Positions 63,244 through 64,000 of a stretch of 64,000 nt of DNA are shown piece after piece (the first letter of the stretch is position 1; every line of letters begins with the position of its first letter). The DNA is from Pseudarthrobacter oxydans. Its GTDB lineage: Bacteria > Actinomycetota > Actinomycetes > Actinomycetales > Micrococcaceae. The notes beneath the pieces were generated by a model. The model ran no database searches and was not told where the DNA came from. It worked only from the letters and a program-made list of their open reading frames with translations. The position numbers and the translations under genes are program-made. The stretch is from contig NZ_JAUSSN010000009.1 in assembly GCF_030812335.1 (NCBI RefSeq), positions 1 to 64,000 on the forward strand, read 5' to 3'.

Positions 63244-64000
63244 AAGCCGGTCGGTTCCGTCTCGAATTCCGGTTCCCGCGGCGGTCCTTCATGGTGCACC
63301 GGTCGGAGGGCGTTGGTGTGCTCGAACCAGATCAGCGCGTCGTAGCGCTCGCCGATCCGGGTCGGAACATAGTTCCCGAGTTCCCGCTCGGGGTGGTAGA
63401 CCACACCGATGGCCCGGTGGCCGAGCCAGGTCGAGAGCCACGGGCCGGACCTGTCCTCACCGAACTCCAGCACCGACGGCACCCCCAGCGCTTCATGCAG
63501 GAAATCTTCGTGGCTGCCCCGCCGGGCCGGCGGAACCGGCAGGATCCGCTCCGGGCTGCCCCAGGCGTCTGCGGCGATCACCTCGCCCCGGTGGGAGGCA
63601 AGGCCCACCAGCATGACGCCGTCTGCGGCGTGCCGTTCGCGCAGCAGCTGCCCCACGTTGACGAGTCCGTCCTGGGCCATGTCGGTGGCCCGGGCATCCC
63701 CCACATGGGTGTTGTGCTCCCAGATGAGGCCCTTCGACTCAGGCCCAAGGTGCCGGCTGAGCCGGTCGATCGTGTCGGCCATGTGGTGGTCCCGGACGTT
63801 CCAGGACTGGCGGTCGCCGCGGACCATGATCCGGTAGTAGTGCTCGGCGTTGGCGGCCACTTCGGCATTCTGCACCGCCCCGAAGGCGGCCTCGTCGTGC
63901 CCGCCCGGGGTGGACACCCGGCTCCTGACCTCGGTGAGGAGCGCGATGACGTCGGCCTCACAGGACTGCGGCACCAGCCGCGTGCTCCAGGCGTACTTGT
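63240..64000 (-). CDS. Erythromycin-esterase-family protein, 5' end outside the window
   Basis: The C-terminal 253 residues of a protein that continues past the window edge (reading KYAWSTRLVPQSCEAD at the cut). The block GLIWEHNTHVGDARATDM with its conserved His and the closing EFGEDRSGPWL region match the erythromycin esterase (EreA/EreB-like) family, whose members hydrolyse macrolide lactones or, more often, have unknown substrates. Resistance function cannot be claimed. Its TAA stop overlaps the convergent toroid gene by four bases. Confidence 0.82.
   Translation of the reverse strand, partial: KYAWSTRLVPQSCEADVIALLTEVRSRVSTPGGHDEAAFGAVQNAEVAANAEHYYRIMVRGDRQSWNVRDHHMADTIDRLSRHLGPESKGLIWEHNTHVGDARATDMAQDGLVNVGQLLRERHAADGVMLVGLASHRGEVIAADAWGSPERILPVPPARRGSHEDFLHEALGVPSVLEFGEDRSGPWLSTWLGHRAIGVVYHPERELGNYVPTRIGERYDALIWFEHTNALRPVHHEGPPREPEFETEPTGF

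Noticed and set aside
63240..64000. Macrolide resistance claim for the erythromycin-esterase-like gene
   Set aside because: Only the C-terminal part is visible and most family members have unknown substrates.

Overview
The window is a very GC-rich, tightly packed stretch of actinobacterial chromosome. Gene content and order point to the Micrococcaceae, an Arthrobacter/Pseudarthrobacter-type soil bacterium: RbpA, WhiA, OpcA, a CoaE-GrpB fusion, a Suf system led by a SufR-type repressor, and the neighbourhood polA-rpsA-coaE-uvrB-uvrA-uvrC-rapZ-yvcK-whiA-gap-pgk-tpiA-secG beside the opcA-zwf-pgi-tal-tkt cluster. No tRNA, rRNA, CRISPR array, phage or insertion sequence was recognised. The assignment is an inference from family content; no database was searched.

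Layout. 1-130: a homopolymer-rich edge, probably a contig end. 131-5376 (minus strand): Fe-S cluster assembly operon sufR-sufB-sufD-Rieske-sufC-sufT. 5547-9360: a two-gene ABC exporter, then heme A synthase (ctaA) convergent with protoheme farnesyltransferase (ctaB), separated by a 24-bp perfect inverted repeat. 9868-18157 (plus): a pentose-phosphate operon tkt-tal-pgi-zwf-opcA-pgl. 18220-22166 (minus): rbpA, secG, tpiA, pgk, gap. 22449-28330 (minus): sodA, then whiA-yvcK-rapZ and uvrC. 28402-33425: an acyltransferase, a HAD phosphatase, uvrA and a GntR regulator that ends a two-subunit ABC exporter operon reaching 37167. 37315-45233: tam methyltransferase, SKI2-like helicase, GNAT, S33 peptidase, MFS exporter and terC behind a probable Mn2+ (yybP-ykoY) riboswitch. 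45407-48800: uvrB and coaE-grpB. 48823-51827: an accessory pocket (YigZ, GNAT, a four-copy 104-bp tandem array, a broken VOC gene, a nucleotidyltransferase). 51828-57713: rpsA, an Eis-like acetyltransferase and polA. 57733-64000: thioesterase, DHFR-like protein, phosphate transporter with a small membrane partner, universal stress protein, an alpha/alpha-toroid-like protein and a partial erythromycin-esterase-family gene.

Functional themes. Central carbon metabolism (glycolysis plus oxidative and non-oxidative pentose phosphate), cytochrome oxidase cofactor synthesis, Fe-S assembly, and nearly the whole nucleotide excision repair set (UvrA, UvrB, UvrC and PolA) lie within one window.

The most useful non-coding observations are: (i) a repeated promoter geometry, in which a TANNNT -10 hexamer ends 6-7 bases before an ATG or GTG at about ten genes, implying leaderless mRNAs, including a 22-bp divergent coaE/yigZ promoter whose two -10 boxes overlap; (ii) a 21-bp perfect palindrome that exactly fills codons 10-24 of the MFS gene; (iii) the 104-bp tandem array; (iv) a candidate leaderless seven-codon upstream ORF ending in ATGA on the sufR start codon; (v) an inverted repeat that could pair with the rbpA ribosome-binding site and start codon; (vi) a LexA-like palindrome at uvrA and a DevR/OsdR-like palindrome at the universal stress gene. 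All regulatory assignments come from reading the sequence and have not been tested.
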